Source: Massilia sp.
GTDB taxonomy: Bacteria; Pseudomonadota; Gammaproteobacteria; Burkholderiales; Burkholderiaceae_D
NCBI GenBank assembly: GCA_025359245.1
Contig: JANYGW010000048.1
Span: 1-61,983, forward strand
Reading direction: 5' to 3'
DNA length: 61,983 nt
Shown: positions 28,166 through 37,221 of the stretch, piece after piece
How positions within the stretch are numbered: position 1 is the first letter of the stretch
Layout of the letters: every line of letters begins with the position of its first letter
The notes under the pieces: model-generated
Databases searched by the model: none
Told to the model about the DNA's origin: nothing
Seen by the model: only the letters and a program-made list of their open reading frames with translations
Position numbers and translations under genes: made by a program

Positions 28166-28201
28166 AAAAGCGCTGTCTGCATCTTGCAGGCAGCGCTTTT
28201 T
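28166..28201 (+). terminator. Intrinsic terminator after the TPR gene
   Basis: Fifteen-base stem AAAAGCGCTGTCTGC/GCAGGCAGCGCTTTT with one G-U pair around ATCTT, ending in TTTTT. It separates the TonB cluster from ribF. Confidence 0.92.
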
Positions 28202-28260
28202 AGCTTTGACCGTATAATCTCTATTTCCAGTATTTGACAACAGGTCTCACTTTCCAGCCC

Positions 28261-29232
28261 ATGAAGGTATTTCGCGGACTTCCCAACGACAGGGCGCGCG
28301 CGCCCTGCGCGCTCACGATCGGCAACTTCGACGGTGTCCACCGCGGCCACCAGGCGTTGCTGGGACGCGTGCGCGCCGCCGCCGGCGGACTGGGACTCGA
28401 GGCCGCCGTGATGACGTTCGAGCCGCATCCGCGCGAATTTTTCGCGCAGCGTTCGGGCGACCTGTCGCGCGCCCCGACCCGCATCGCCAACCTGCGCGAC
28501 AAGCTGCAGTCGCTGGCCGACAACGGCATCGACCGCGTCATCGTCAAGCACTTCAACAGCCATTTCGCCAGCATGGCGCCCGAGGAATTCACCGAACGGG
28601 TGCTGGTGCACGGCCTGCACGTCAAGTGGCTGATGGTGGGCGACGATTTCTGCTACGGCGCCAAGCGCGCCGGCACGGTCGCCATGCTGATCGAGGCCGG
28701 AAGAAAGCACGGTTTCCACGTCGAGACGCTGCCCACCGTGATGCTCGGCGAACAGCGCGTGTCCTCGTCGGCGGTGCGCGCCGCGCTGGCCGCGGGCGAT
28801 TTTGTCCGCACCGGCGAACTGCTGGGCCACTCGTACGCGATGTCGGGCCATGTGATCCACGGTCAGAAGCTGGGCCGCACGCTCGGCTTCCCGACCCTCA
28901 ATTTGCGCGTCGCGCACCGCCCCGCGCTGGCCGGGATCTTCGTGGTGCAGGTGCATGGCCTGGCCGCGCAGCCGCTGCCGGCCGTGGCCAGCCTGGGCAT
29001 GCGCCCCACCGTCGACGACAGCGGCCGCATGCTGCTCGAGGTGCACGTGTTCGACTTCGCCGAGGCTTGCTACGGCAAGATGGTGCAGGTCGAGTTCCTC
29101 GCCAAGATCCGCGACGAAGAAAAATACGACGACCTTGCCACGCTGACCGACGCGATCGCGCGCGACGGCCAGGTCGCGCGCGCCTGGTTCAGCGAGCGCA
29201 CCAGGGCCCTGACCGCCACCGACCGAATTTGA
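28261..29232 (+). CDS. ribF: Bifunctional riboflavin kinase / FAD synthetase
   Basis: 323-residue enzyme that makes FMN and then FAD. The N-terminal FAD-synthetase domain shows IGNFDGVHRGHQALL, MTFEPHPREFF and the [13 protein letters not shown] signature. The C-terminal flavokinase domain has GRTLGFPTLNL and SLGMRPTV. ATG at 28261 is the family start. It heads the conserved cluster ribF-ileS-lspA-coaBC. No FMN riboswitch precedes it. Confidence 0.96.
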   Translation: MKVFRGLPNDRARAPCALTIGNFDGVHRGHQALLGRVRAAAGGLGLEAAVMTFEPHPREFFAQRSGDLSRAPTRIANLRDKLQSLADNGIDRVIVKHFNSHFASMAPEEFTERVLVHGLHVKWLMVGDDFCYGAKRAGTVAMLIEAGRKHGFHVETLPTVMLGEQRVSSSAVRAALAAGDFVRTGELLGHSYAMSGHVIHGQKLGRTLGFPTLNLRVAHRPALAGIFVVQVHGLAAQPLPAVASLGMRPTVDDSGRMLLEVHVFDFAEACYGKMVQVEFLAKIRDEEKYDDLATLTDAIARDGQVARAWFSERTRALTATDRI

Positions 29233-29301
29233 CCCGGACCCGCCCCGCGGCGCGCCTGTCCCCGTCACCGAACATCCAGATACACACCTTTGAAGAAGAA
29301 T

Positions 29302-32208
29302 ATGTCCGACACCAAACCAGAACAGAACCAGCCATCGGCCAAAGCCGGCAAGAAGCAGGACGCCAAGCCGGCCAGCAAGTACCCGGTCAACATGACCGAC
29401 ACCCCGTTCCCGATGCGCGGCGACCTCGCCAAGCGCGAACCGGGCTGGGTCAAGCAGTGGCAGGACAAGAAGATCTACGAACGCGTGCGCAAGGCGGCCA
29501 AGGGCCGTCCGATGTTCGTGCTGCACGACGGCCCGCCGTACGCCAACGGCGACATCCACCTGGGCCACGCGGTCAACAAGATCTTGAAGGACATGGTGGT
29601 CAAGTCGCGCTCCATCGCCGGCTTCGACGCGCCGTACGTGCCGGGCTGGGACTGCCACGGCATGCCGATCGAGATCCAGATCGAAAAACTGCACGGCAAG
29701 GGCTTGCCGACCGCCGAAGTGTTGACCAAGGCGCGCGCCTACGCGCTCGAGCAGGTCGACCGCCAGCGCGCCGGCTTCATCCGCCTGGGCGTGCTGGGCG
29801 AATGGGACAATCCCTACATGACGATGGCCTACAAGAACGAGGCCGATGAACTGCGCGCCCTCGGCACCCTGCTCGAAAAGGGCTATGTGTACCGCGGCCT
29901 GAAACCGGTCAACTGGTGCTTCGATTGCGGTTCGGCGCTGGCCGAAGCCGAAGTCGAATACCAGGACAAGAAGGATCCTGCGATTGACGTCGGCTTCCCG
30001 TTCGCCGAACCGGCCAAACTGGCGGCCGCCTTCGGCCTGCCGGCGCTGCCGGCGGGCGACGGCTTCATCGTCATCTGGACCACCACGCCCTGGACCATCC
30101 CGTCCAACCAGGCGCTCAACGTCAATCCCGAAATCAGCTATGCGCTGGTCGAGACCAGCCGCGACGGCAAGCCGCTGCTGCTGATCCTGGCGCTCGACCT
30201 GGTCGAAGCCTGCCTGGCGCGCTACAAGCTCGAAGGCCAGGTCGTCGCGACCTGCCTTGGCGCCGCGCTCGAAGGGATCTCCTTCAAGCACCCGCTGCAC
30301 GCGTCCGACGCCTTCTATGACCGCCTGTCGCCGATGTACCTGGCCGACTACGTGACCACCGAAAGCGGCACCGGCGTGGTCCACTCGGCCCCGGCCTACG
30401 GCCAGGACGACTTCATTTCGTGCAAGGCGCACGGCATGAAGGACGACGAGATCCTGACCCCGGTGATGGGCGACGGCCGCTTCGCCTCGACCTTGCCGCT
30501 GTTCGGCGGCATGACCATCTGGGAAGCGTCCAAGCCGATCTGCAGCGCGCTCACCGAAGCGGGCGCCCTGTTCGAGCTGAAGATGTTCAACCACAGCTAC
30601 ATGCACTGCTGGCGCCACTAGACCCCGATCGTCTACCGCGCCACCTCGCAGTGGTTCGCCGGCATGGACATCACGCCGAAAGACGGCGGCAAGACGCTGC
30701 GCGAGACGGCCCTGCAGGGCATCGCCGACACCAAATTCTTCCCCGACTGGGGCCAGGCGCGCCTGCACGGCATGATCGAGAACCGTCCCGACTGGACCCT
30801 GTCGCGCCAGCGTCAGTGGGGCGTGCCGATGGCCTTCCTGCTGCACAAGGAAACCGGCCTGCTGCATCCGCGCACGCCGGAGCTGCTCGAGGTCATCGCC
30901 AAGCTGTTCGAAACGCAGGGCATCGACGCCTGGCTGAACGTCGAAGTGAGCGACCTGCTGGCCGAGGACGCCGACATGTACGTCAAAAACAAGGACACGC
31001 TGGACGTCTGGTTCGATTCGGGCTGCACCCACCAGACCGTGCTGCGCGGCTCGCACGCGGCGCAATCGCACTTCCCGGCCGACCTGTACCTGGAAGGCTC
31101 GGACCAGCACCGCGGCTGGTTCCATTCGTCGCTGCTGACGTCGTCGATGCTGAACGGCTGCCCGCCGTACAAGGCCCTGCTCACGCACGGCTTCACGGTC
31201 GACGCCGAGGGCAAGAAGATGTCCAAGTCGCTCGGCAACACGCTGGCCCCGCAAAAAATCTCCGACACGCTGGGCGCCGACATTCTGCGCTTGTGGGTCG
31301 CGGCCACCGACTACACGGGCGAACTGTCGATCTCCGAAGAGATCTTGAAGCGCGTGACCGAATCGTACCGCCGCATCCGCAACACGCTGCGCTTCCTGCT
31401 TGCGAATACGTCCGACTTCGACCACGCCAGGCACGCCGTACCGGTCGCCGACATGCTCGAAATCGACCGCTACGCCGTGGCCAGCATGGCCGCGCTGCAG
31501 GCCGACATCGCGGCCCACTACGAGCGCTACGAATTCCACCCGGTCGTGTCGAAGCTGCAGAACTACTGCTCCGAGGACCTGGGCGGCTTCTACCTTGACA
31601 TCCTCAAGGACCGCCTGTACACGTCCGCGGTCGATTCGCCGGCGCGCCGCTCGGCCCAGAGCGCGCTGTGGCAGATCACCCAAAGCCTGCTGCGCGTGAT
31701 GGCGCCGATGCTCTCGTTCACCGCCGAGGAGGCGTGGGCGGTGTTCGCCAGCCCGCAAGCCTACGCCGCCAGCGACGAGACCATCTTCACGCAGACCTTC
31801 TGGACCCTGCCCGAAGTGCCAGGCAGCGCCGCCCTGCTCGACAAGTTCACGGCGCTGCGCGCGGTGCGCACCGACGTAACCAAGCAGCTCGAAGAGTTGC
31901 GCGTGTCCGGCGCGATCGGCTCGTCGCTGCAAGCCGAACTGACCATCAAGGCCGCCGCCGACAAGTACCAGCTGCTGGCGAGCCTGGACGACGACCTCAA
32001 GTTCGTCTTCATCACCTCGCAGGCCGAAGTGGTGCAAGTGGCCAGCGAGACCGACGAGGCGATCACGGTCACCGCCTCGGCAGCGCCGAAATGCGAGCGC
32101 TGCTGGCATTACCGCGCCGACGTCGGCACCCACGCCGACCATGCGGGCCTGTGCGGCCGCTGCGTCAGCAACCTGTTCGGCAGCGGCGAACAACGCGCCT
32201 TCGCATAA
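29302..32208 (+). pseudogene. ileS: Isoleucyl-tRNA synthetase gene interrupted by an in-frame amber codon
   Basis: Class I synthetase charging tRNA-Ile. Read through, the product would be 968 residues, normal length. The HIGH region [18 protein letters not shown] lies near the N terminus, KMSKSLGNT lies in the second half, and the C-terminal zinc finger has [12 protein letters not shown] and CGRCVSN. Codon 440 (30619-30621) is TAG where homologues have lysine ([18 protein letters not shown]). AAG to TAG is a single change. Everything downstream (30664-32208 alone encodes 514 residues) stays in frame. The stop separates the HIGH and KMSKS motifs, so neither piece could work alone. Since the enzyme is normally essential, this is a sequencing error, a suppressed or recoded amber, or a true loss covered by a second ileS. 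Confidence 0.9.
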
Positions 32209-32227
32209 TCAATAACAACGACAATCC

Positions 32228-32743
32228 ATGGCAATCAAGAAAAAACAGCTGTTCTCCACCGCCCGCCCGGCCAGCAACAATCTGCTACCCTGGCTGGGCA
32301 TAGCCTTCATCGTCATCCTGTTCGACCAGCTTTCCAAGATCACCATGGAAAAGCTGTTCGTGTATGCGGAAGAAAAGGTCATCACCAGCTTCTTCAACCT
32401 GACGCTCGGGTATAACAAGGGCGCCGCCTTTGGTTTCCTGAACAACCAGCCCGGCTGGCAGCGCTACTTCTTCACCGCGATCGGCATTGCCGCCGCCACC
32501 TTCATCATCTACATGCTGCGCCGCCATTCGGGACAGCGCCTGTTTTGCTGGGCCCTGGCGCTGATCATGGGCGGCGCGATCGGCAACGTCATCGATCGCG
32601 TGATGTACGGCCATGTGATCGATTTCCTCGATTTCCACGCCAACGCCGCGCACTTCCCGGCGTTTAACCTGGCCGACAGCGCCATCTTCCTCGGCGCCGT
32701 GCTGTTTATCTTCGACGAGCTGCGGCGCGTGAACAAGAACTAG
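32228..32743 (+). CDS. lspA: Lipoprotein signal peptidase
   Basis: 171-residue inner-membrane aspartic peptidase (signal peptidase II) that cleaves prolipoproteins after lipidation. Four hydrophobic helices are visible, with catalytic Asp motifs in [17 protein letters not shown] and [23 protein letters not shown] is a family hallmark. It lies 19 bp behind ileS, the usual arrangement. The lipoprotein encoded at 34480-35562 would be one of its substrates. Confidence 0.96.
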   Translation: MAIKKKQLFSTARPASNNLLPWLGIAFIVILFDQLSKITMEKLFVYAEEKVITSFFNLTLGYNKGAAFGFLNNQPGWQRYFFTAIGIAAATFIIYMLRRHSGQRLFCWALALIMGGAIGNVIDRVMYGHVIDFLDFHANAAHFPAFNLADSAIFLGAVLFIFDELRRVNKN

Positions 32744-32754
32744 AAGGAGCTGCC

Positions 32755-33978
32755 ATGCCGATGGATTTGAAGGGTAAGAAAATCGTGCTCGGCCTGTCCG
32801 GCGGCGTCGCCTGCTACAAGGCGGCGGAGCTGTGCCGCGCGCTGACCAAGGAGGGTGCCAGCGTGCAGGTCGTCATGACCGACGCGGCCACCCACTTCAT
32901 CACCGCGGTGACCATGCAGGCGCTGTCGGGCAACGCCGTCTACACCGACCAGTGGGATGCGCGCGTGGCCAACAACATGGCCCACATCGACCTCACGCGC
33001 GGCGCCGACGCTGTGCTGATCGCGCCCTGCTCGGCCGACTTCATGCGCAAGCTGGCGCATGGCGTGTGCGACGACCTGCTCTCGACGCTGTGCCTGGCCC
33101 GTCCGCACCTGGTGCCGCTGCTGGTGGCGCCGGCGATGAACGTGGAAATGTGGCAGAACCCCGCGACCCGGCGCAACACGGCCCAGCTGCGCGCCGACGG
33201 CGTGCGCATCCTGGGGCCGGCTGCCGGCGACCAGGCCTGCGTCGAAACGGGCATGGGGCGCATGCTCGAGCCGCTCGACCTGCTCGATGAACTGATCGCC
33301 TCGTTCCAGACTAAGGTCCTGGCCGGCAAGCGCGTGTTGATCACCGCCGGCCCCACTTTCGAAGCCATCGATCCGGTGCGCGGCATCACCAATCTGTCGT
33401 CGGGCAAAATGGGCTACGCGATCGCGCGCGCCGCGCGCGAAGCCGGCGCCGAGGTGCTGCTGGTGTCCGGGCCGACCACGTTGCCGACGCCGCACGGCGT
33501 GCGCCGCATCGATGTCCAGAGCGCCCAGCAGATGCACGACGCGGTCATGGCGGGCATTGCGGGCCAGCACATCTTCGTCGGCGTGGCCGCGGTGGCCGAC
33601 TGGCGGGTGGTCAACGCCAGCGACCAGAAAATGAAGAAGCAGGACGGCGCCATGCCCAGCCTGCAGTTCGAACAGAATGCCGACATCCTGGCCGCGGTCG
33701 CCGCGACCACCTCGCTGTCGGGCTGGCCGTTCTGCGTCGGCTTTGCCGCCGAATCGGAAAACCTGCTCGAATACGGCGCCGTCAAGCGCGAGAAAAAAGG
33801 CATCCCCTTGTTGGTGGGCAATATCGGCCACCATACATTCGGGCAGGATGACAATACCGTGGTGCTGTTCGACGAGAGCGGCCATACCGTGCTGCCGCGC
33901 GCCGACAAACTGACGCTGGCGCGCCAGCTGGTATCGGAAATCGCCAAACGCATCGAACAGCGCTCCCTGCTCAAATAA
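32755..33978 (+). CDS. coaBC: Bifunctional phosphopantothenoylcysteine decarboxylase / phosphopantothenate-cysteine ligase
   Basis: 407-residue CoA-biosynthesis enzyme (Dfp). The N-terminal flavoprotein decarboxylase CoaC has LGLSGGVACYKAAEL, the active-site His in MAHIDLTRGAD and PAMNVEMW. The C-terminal ligase CoaB has TAGPTFEAIDPVRGITNLSS and KMGYAIARAA. ATG at 32755 follows AAGGAG; an alternative ATG is at 32761. Twelve bp behind lspA. Confidence 0.96.
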   Translation: MPMDLKGKKIVLGLSGGVACYKAAELCRALTKEGASVQVVMTDAATHFITAVTMQALSGNAVYTDQWDARVANNMAHIDLTRGADAVLIAPCSADFMRKLAHGVCDDLLSTLCLARPHLVPLLVAPAMNVEMWQNPATRRNTAQLRADGVRILGPAAGDQACVETGMGRMLEPLDLLDELIASFQTKVLAGKRVLITAGPTFEAIDPVRGITNLSSGKMGYAIARAAREAGAEVLLVSGPTTLPTPHGVRRIDVQSAQQMHDAVMAGIAGQHIFVGVAAVADWRVVNASDQKMKKQDGAMPSLQFEQNADILAAVAATTSLSGWPFCVGFAAESENLLEYGAVKREKKGIPLLVGNIGHHTFGQDDNTVVLFDESGHTVLPRADKLTLARQLVSEIAKRIEQRSLLK

Positions 33979-34014
33979 ATCTTACGCATCATTTTACGAA
34001 TAAGAACAAGACCC

Positions 34015-34464
34015 ATGAAGACCATCGACATCAAGATCCTCGACCCGCGCATGCGCGACCAGCTGCCGGCCTACGCCACCGAAGGCAGCGCCGGGCTCGA
34101 CTTGCGCGCCTGCATCGACCAGCCGATCACCATCGAAGCCGGCGCCACCGTGCTGATCCCGACCGGCCTGGCGATCCACCTGGCCGACCCGGGCTACGCG
34201 GCCATGATATTGCCGCGCAGCGGCATGGGCCACAAGAACGGCATCGTGCTGGGGAATCTGGTAGGCTTGATCGATTCCGACTATCAGGGACAACTGATGG
34301 TGTCGACCTGGAACCGCGGCCAGGCCGCCTTTACCTTGAACCCCATGGAAAGGCTGGCGCAACTGATCGTGGTGCCGGTGCTGCAGGTCGGATTCAATGT
34401 CGTCGACGAGTTCGACACCAGTCTGCGCGGCGCCGGCGGTTTCGGCAGCACAGGCAAACAATAA
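34015..34464 (+). CDS. dut: dUTP diphosphatase
   Basis: 149-residue homotrimeric dUTPase that hydrolyses dUTP to dUMP, keeping uracil out of DNA and feeding thymidylate synthesis. All five motifs are visible: [44 protein letters not shown] and the C-terminal [10 protein letters not shown] arm. Follows coaBC by 36 bp, a common neighbour pair. Confidence 0.97.
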   Translation: MKTIDIKILDPRMRDQLPAYATEGSAGLDLRACIDQPITIEAGATVLIPTGLAIHLADPGYAAMILPRSGMGHKNGIVLGNLVGLIDSDYQGQLMVSTWNRGQAAFTLNPMERLAQLIVVPVLQVGFNVVDEFDTSLRGAGGFGSTGKQ

Positions 34465-34479
34465 AAAATGGAGATTCCC

Positions 34480-35562
34480 ATGACCCGCATTCGTGGTCTG
34501 CGGCCGGCTGTGCCGGCACTGATGCTCGCGCTACTCTTGTCGGCCTGCCAGAGCAGCGGCCCGGTCCTGCAGGGACCGGTCGCGGCGCCGGCCGCGCCGG
34601 TCGCCGAAGTGCCCGCGATTTCTCCGCGCGTGGCGGCGGCGGCCGAAGCGCTGACCAAGATGGCGGCCATGCAGGATCGCCTGTACAAGGTCGCAGCGCC
34701 GCTGCTGATCAACAACGCGGAACTGTGCAAGTCGCAGGCGCGCAACCTGCTCGGCTTTACCGCGCGCAACCGCTACTGGTATCCGGGCGACTACAACGAA
34801 GCGGCCCACGTCGCCTTCGACATGGGCGAACGGCTGCAGGTGACGGGCGTGCTGGCCGGCAGCGGCGCCGCGCGCGCGGGCCTCAAGCGCGGCGACGAAC
34901 TGATTTCGGCGAACGGCAAGACGCTGCCGACGGGTCCCAACGCATCGAGCTCGGTGGGCGCCATTTTCGGCCCGCTGGTCGCTTCGCACGCCAACCTGGC
35001 CATGGTCGTCGAGCGCGACGATAAGACCCGGCAGCTGTCGATCCCGGTCACGCGCGCCTGCGGCTTCGTGATCGAACTGGGCAACACCGACAACATCAAT
35101 TCGTATGCCGACGGCCAGCGCGTCATGGTCACGCGCGGCATGCTCCATTTCGCCCAGTCCGACGACGAATTGGCGGTGCTGCTGGCCAAGGGCATGGCGC
35201 ACAACATCCTCGGCCATGCCACGCTCACGCGCAGCACCGGCACCATCGGCAGCGTCATCGACAATCTCGGCAACGTCCATCCCGACACCTCCATGCTGAT
35301 CGGCAGCGCCGGCATCAAGGCGATGCCGGCCGACCTGGACACGGCCGCCGACCATCTGAGCCTGTACCTGCTCACGCGCGCCGGCTACAGCATCGACGCC
35401 GCCGCGCCGTTCTGGAAACGGCTGGCCGGCTCCTACCCGGCGACAGTGCTGAACAGCTACGTGGCCAACCATCCCGGCACCGCCGTGCGCCTGGCCGGCA
35501 TCGACAAATCGGTCGCCGAGATCAAGTCCAAGCAAGGCAGCAAGAAGACCATGACGCCATGA
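34480..35562 (+). CDS. Lipoprotein with PDZ domain and a degenerate M48-type metalloprotease site
   Basis: 360-residue predicted lipoprotein. The signal has lipobox LLSAC (Cys23). A PDZ-like segment spans about residues 120-190 (GVLAGSGAARAGLKRGDEL), followed by an M48/BepA-like region. Where active enzymes have HExxH, this protein reads LLAKGMAHNILGH, so His237 is Lys and the catalytic Glu238 is Gly; only the second His (241) remains. Probably a non-proteolytic scaffold or chaperone in the envelope. ATG 34480 is preferred to 34468 because GGAG lies six bases upstream and the signal peptide then starts cleanly. The next gene overlaps its end by 4 bp. Confidence 0.8.
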   Translation: MTRIRGLRPAVPALMLALLLSACQSSGPVLQGPVAAPAAPVAEVPAISPRVAAAAEALTKMAAMQDRLYKVAAPLLINNAELCKSQARNLLGFTARNRYWYPGDYNEAAHVAFDMGERLQVTGVLAGSGAARAGLKRGDELISANGKTLPTGPNASSSVGAIFGPLVASHANLAMVVERDDKTRQLSIPVTRACGFVIELGNTDNINSYADGQRVMVTRGMLHFAQSDDELAVLLAKGMAHNILGHATLTRSTGTIGSVIDNLGNVHPDTSMLIGSAGIKAMPADLDTAADHLSLYLLTRAGYSIDAAAPFWKRLAGSYPATVLNSYVANHPGTAVRLAGIDKSVAEIKSKQGSKKTMTP

Positions 35563-36011
35563 AAAAGCTGCTGCTGCTCGCATTGATGCTGCCCCTGCTG
35601 GCGCAAGCGGCCACCTGGGTCGGCGTCGGCACGCAAGCGGGCAGCCGCGCCTACATCGACCAGAGCTCGATCATCAAGAGCACGGCCGGCTACAAGGTGT
35701 GGTCGATGGTCTCGTTCGACAAGGAGCAGGCCACGCCGGACGGCACGACCTACCTGTCGGTGAAGGCGCTGCACGTGTACGCGTGCGCCGCGCGCAGCGT
35801 GACCTTGCTCGGCCAGGTGTATTACGCCGAAGCGATGGGCAAGGGGCCGGTGGCCCAGAACATCAAGTACGAAAAATTCTCGCCCGAGGATATCGTCCCC
35901 GACAGCGCCGACGACGGCGCCTTGCAGGCCATTTGCAAGCGCGGCAAAAGCACCCATGCCCCCAAGCGCGCCAAAAGCGCCAAAAGCGCCAAGAGCGCCG
36001 CGAAAAAGTAA
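35559..36011 (+). CDS. Small secreted protein, surface-adhesin E-like
   Basis: 150-residue exported protein. A short signal peptide (LLLLALMLPLLAQA-A) precedes a single domain with GTQAGSRAYIDQSSI, GYKVWSMVSFDKEQ and TYLSVKALHVYACAARS. This pattern matches the surface-adhesin E-like family of small beta-rich envelope proteins. The C terminus is a lysine-rich repeat (KRAKSAKSAKSAAKK). Its ATG overlaps the stop of the pseudo-M48 lipoprotein (ATGA), so both are made together. Function unknown. Confidence 0.75.
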   Translation: MKKLLLLALMLPLLAQAATWVGVGTQAGSRAYIDQSSIIKSTAGYKVWSMVSFDKEQATPDGTTYLSVKALHVYACAARSVTLLGQVYYAEAMGKGPVAQNIKYEKFSPEDIVPDSADDGALQAICKRGKSTHAPKRAKSAKSAKSAAKK

Positions 36012-36042
36012 GCCTGCGCGCGGCCGGGTTCCCGGCGCCCGC

Positions 36043-36180
36043 TCAGCCCGGAAAGTTCGGAAAAAACGAGCCCATCACCCACGTCAGCACGCCGCAAAAC
36101 ACGACTGCGCCGATCAGCACCACCAGCAAACGGCCGAATTTCGGCGTGCCGTCGTCTTTTTTTGTATCATTCGTCATCAT
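36043..36180 (-). CDS. Small single-span membrane protein
   Basis: 45-residue predicted protein: polar, Lys/Asp-rich N terminus (about 16 residues) then one transmembrane helix (LLVVLIGAVVFCGVLTWVMG). GTGGGGGA immediately precedes the two adjacent ATG codons (36180 and 36177), a good ribosome-binding region. It is convergent with the preceding secreted-protein gene. It is too short for firm homology by eye, but composition and ribosome-binding site argue for a real gene. Function unknown. Confidence 0.55.
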   Translation of the reverse strand: MMTNDTKKDDGTPKFGRLLVVLIGAVVFCGVLTWVMGSFFPNFPG

Positions 36181-36309
36181 TCCCCCACGCGCAATCAGCA
36201 AGGACGCCAGTATAGGCGATCCGGTCCTATTCCAAATCAATAGCAAGAACTGGCTTGCCGCGCGCCGGGACGCACGTCACACTCGGCTTTTCGACACCGG
36301 AAACACACC

Positions 36310-37212
36310 ATGACTACAGCGAACATGCTGCGCCTGATCCTGCTGGCCGCCATCTGGGGCAGTTCCTTTTTGTTCATGCGCATCTGTGCGCCGGTGCTGG
36401 GGCCGGCGGTGCTGATCGAATACCGGGTCGCTTTCGCGGCGCTGTTCCTGGCCGGCGTCGCTCTGCTGCTCAGGAAGCGCCTCGACCTGCGCGCCAACTG
36501 GAAGCACTACCTGGTGCTCGGCTTTTTCAATTCCGCCTTTCCGTTCCTGCTGTTCGCCTACGCGGCCAGCACCCTGACCGCGTCGGTGCTGTCGGTGCTC
36601 AATGCCACCGCGCCGATGTGGGGCGCGCTGATCGGCGCGCTGTGGTCGCGCCAGCCGATCTCGGCCAGGCAGGGCCTGGGCCTGGTGCTGGGCACCTGCG
36701 GCGTGGCGCTGCTGGTCGGCTTCGACGCCGTCACCGCGCGTCCCGGCGCCGGCCTGGCGATCGGCGCGGCCCTGGTGGCCGCGATCAGCTACAGCGTCGC
36801 CAGCGCCTACGCCAAGTCGGCCAAGAGCGTCGACCCGTTCGCCAACGCGCACGGCAGCATGTGGGCCGCGACCATCCTGGTGATCCCGGCGCTGGCGTTT
36901 TTCCCGTCGCCGGGCCAGCCGAGCGCCGGCATCATGGGCGCCGCGCTGGCGCTGGGCGTCATGTGCACGGGCGTCGCCTACATCCTGTATTTCAAGCTGA
37001 TCGAAGACGTCGGCACCACCTCCGCGCTGACCGTCACCTTCCTCAATCCGCTGTTCGGCATCTTGTGGGGCTCGCTGTTCCTGGGAGAAGTGGTGGGCTG
37101 GTACACCATCGCCGGCGCCGCCATCGTCATCACCGGGACCGCGCTGGTGACCGGATTCGCGCCGCGCCTGCGATCCCGTGCTATGGTCGCGGACTCCACC
37201 CGCCGCCGTTAA
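36310..37212 (+). CDS. EamA/DMT-superfamily transporter
   Basis: 300-residue inner-membrane protein with ten predicted helices in two EamA repeats. The first opens with LRLILLAAIWGSSFLFMRIC. The second has GAALALGVMCTGVAYILYFK and FLNPLFGILWGSLFLGE. The family exports amino acids and other metabolites; substrate cannot be read from sequence. Nine bp precede the glycosylase gene, so the two may be co-transcribed. Confidence 0.9.
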   Translation: MTTANMLRLILLAAIWGSSFLFMRICAPVLGPAVLIEYRVAFAALFLAGVALLLRKRLDLRANWKHYLVLGFFNSAFPFLLFAYAASTLTASVLSVLNATAPMWGALIGALWSRQPISARQGLGLVLGTCGVALLVGFDAVTARPGAGLAIGAALVAAISYSVASAYAKSAKSVDPFANAHGSMWAATILVIPALAFFPSPGQPSAGIMGAALALGVMCTGVAYILYFKLIEDVGTTSALTVTFLNPLFGILWGSLFLGEVVGWYTIAGAAIVITGTALVTGFAPRLRSRAMVADSTRRR

Positions 37213-37221
37213 GGATCCCGT

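Noticed and set aside
29302..30621. A naturally split isoleucyl-tRNA synthetase made of two working halves
   Set aside because: The second half would restart at 30664 and lack the conserved [12 protein letters not shown] segment, and no ribosome-binding site precedes it. An amber mutation or error is simpler.
28105..32193. 1362-codon open frame on the minus strand opposite ribF and ileS
   Set aside because: It is antisense to strongly recognisable genes and has the composition of a mirror frame created by GC-rich codons. No family resemblance or ribosome-binding site.
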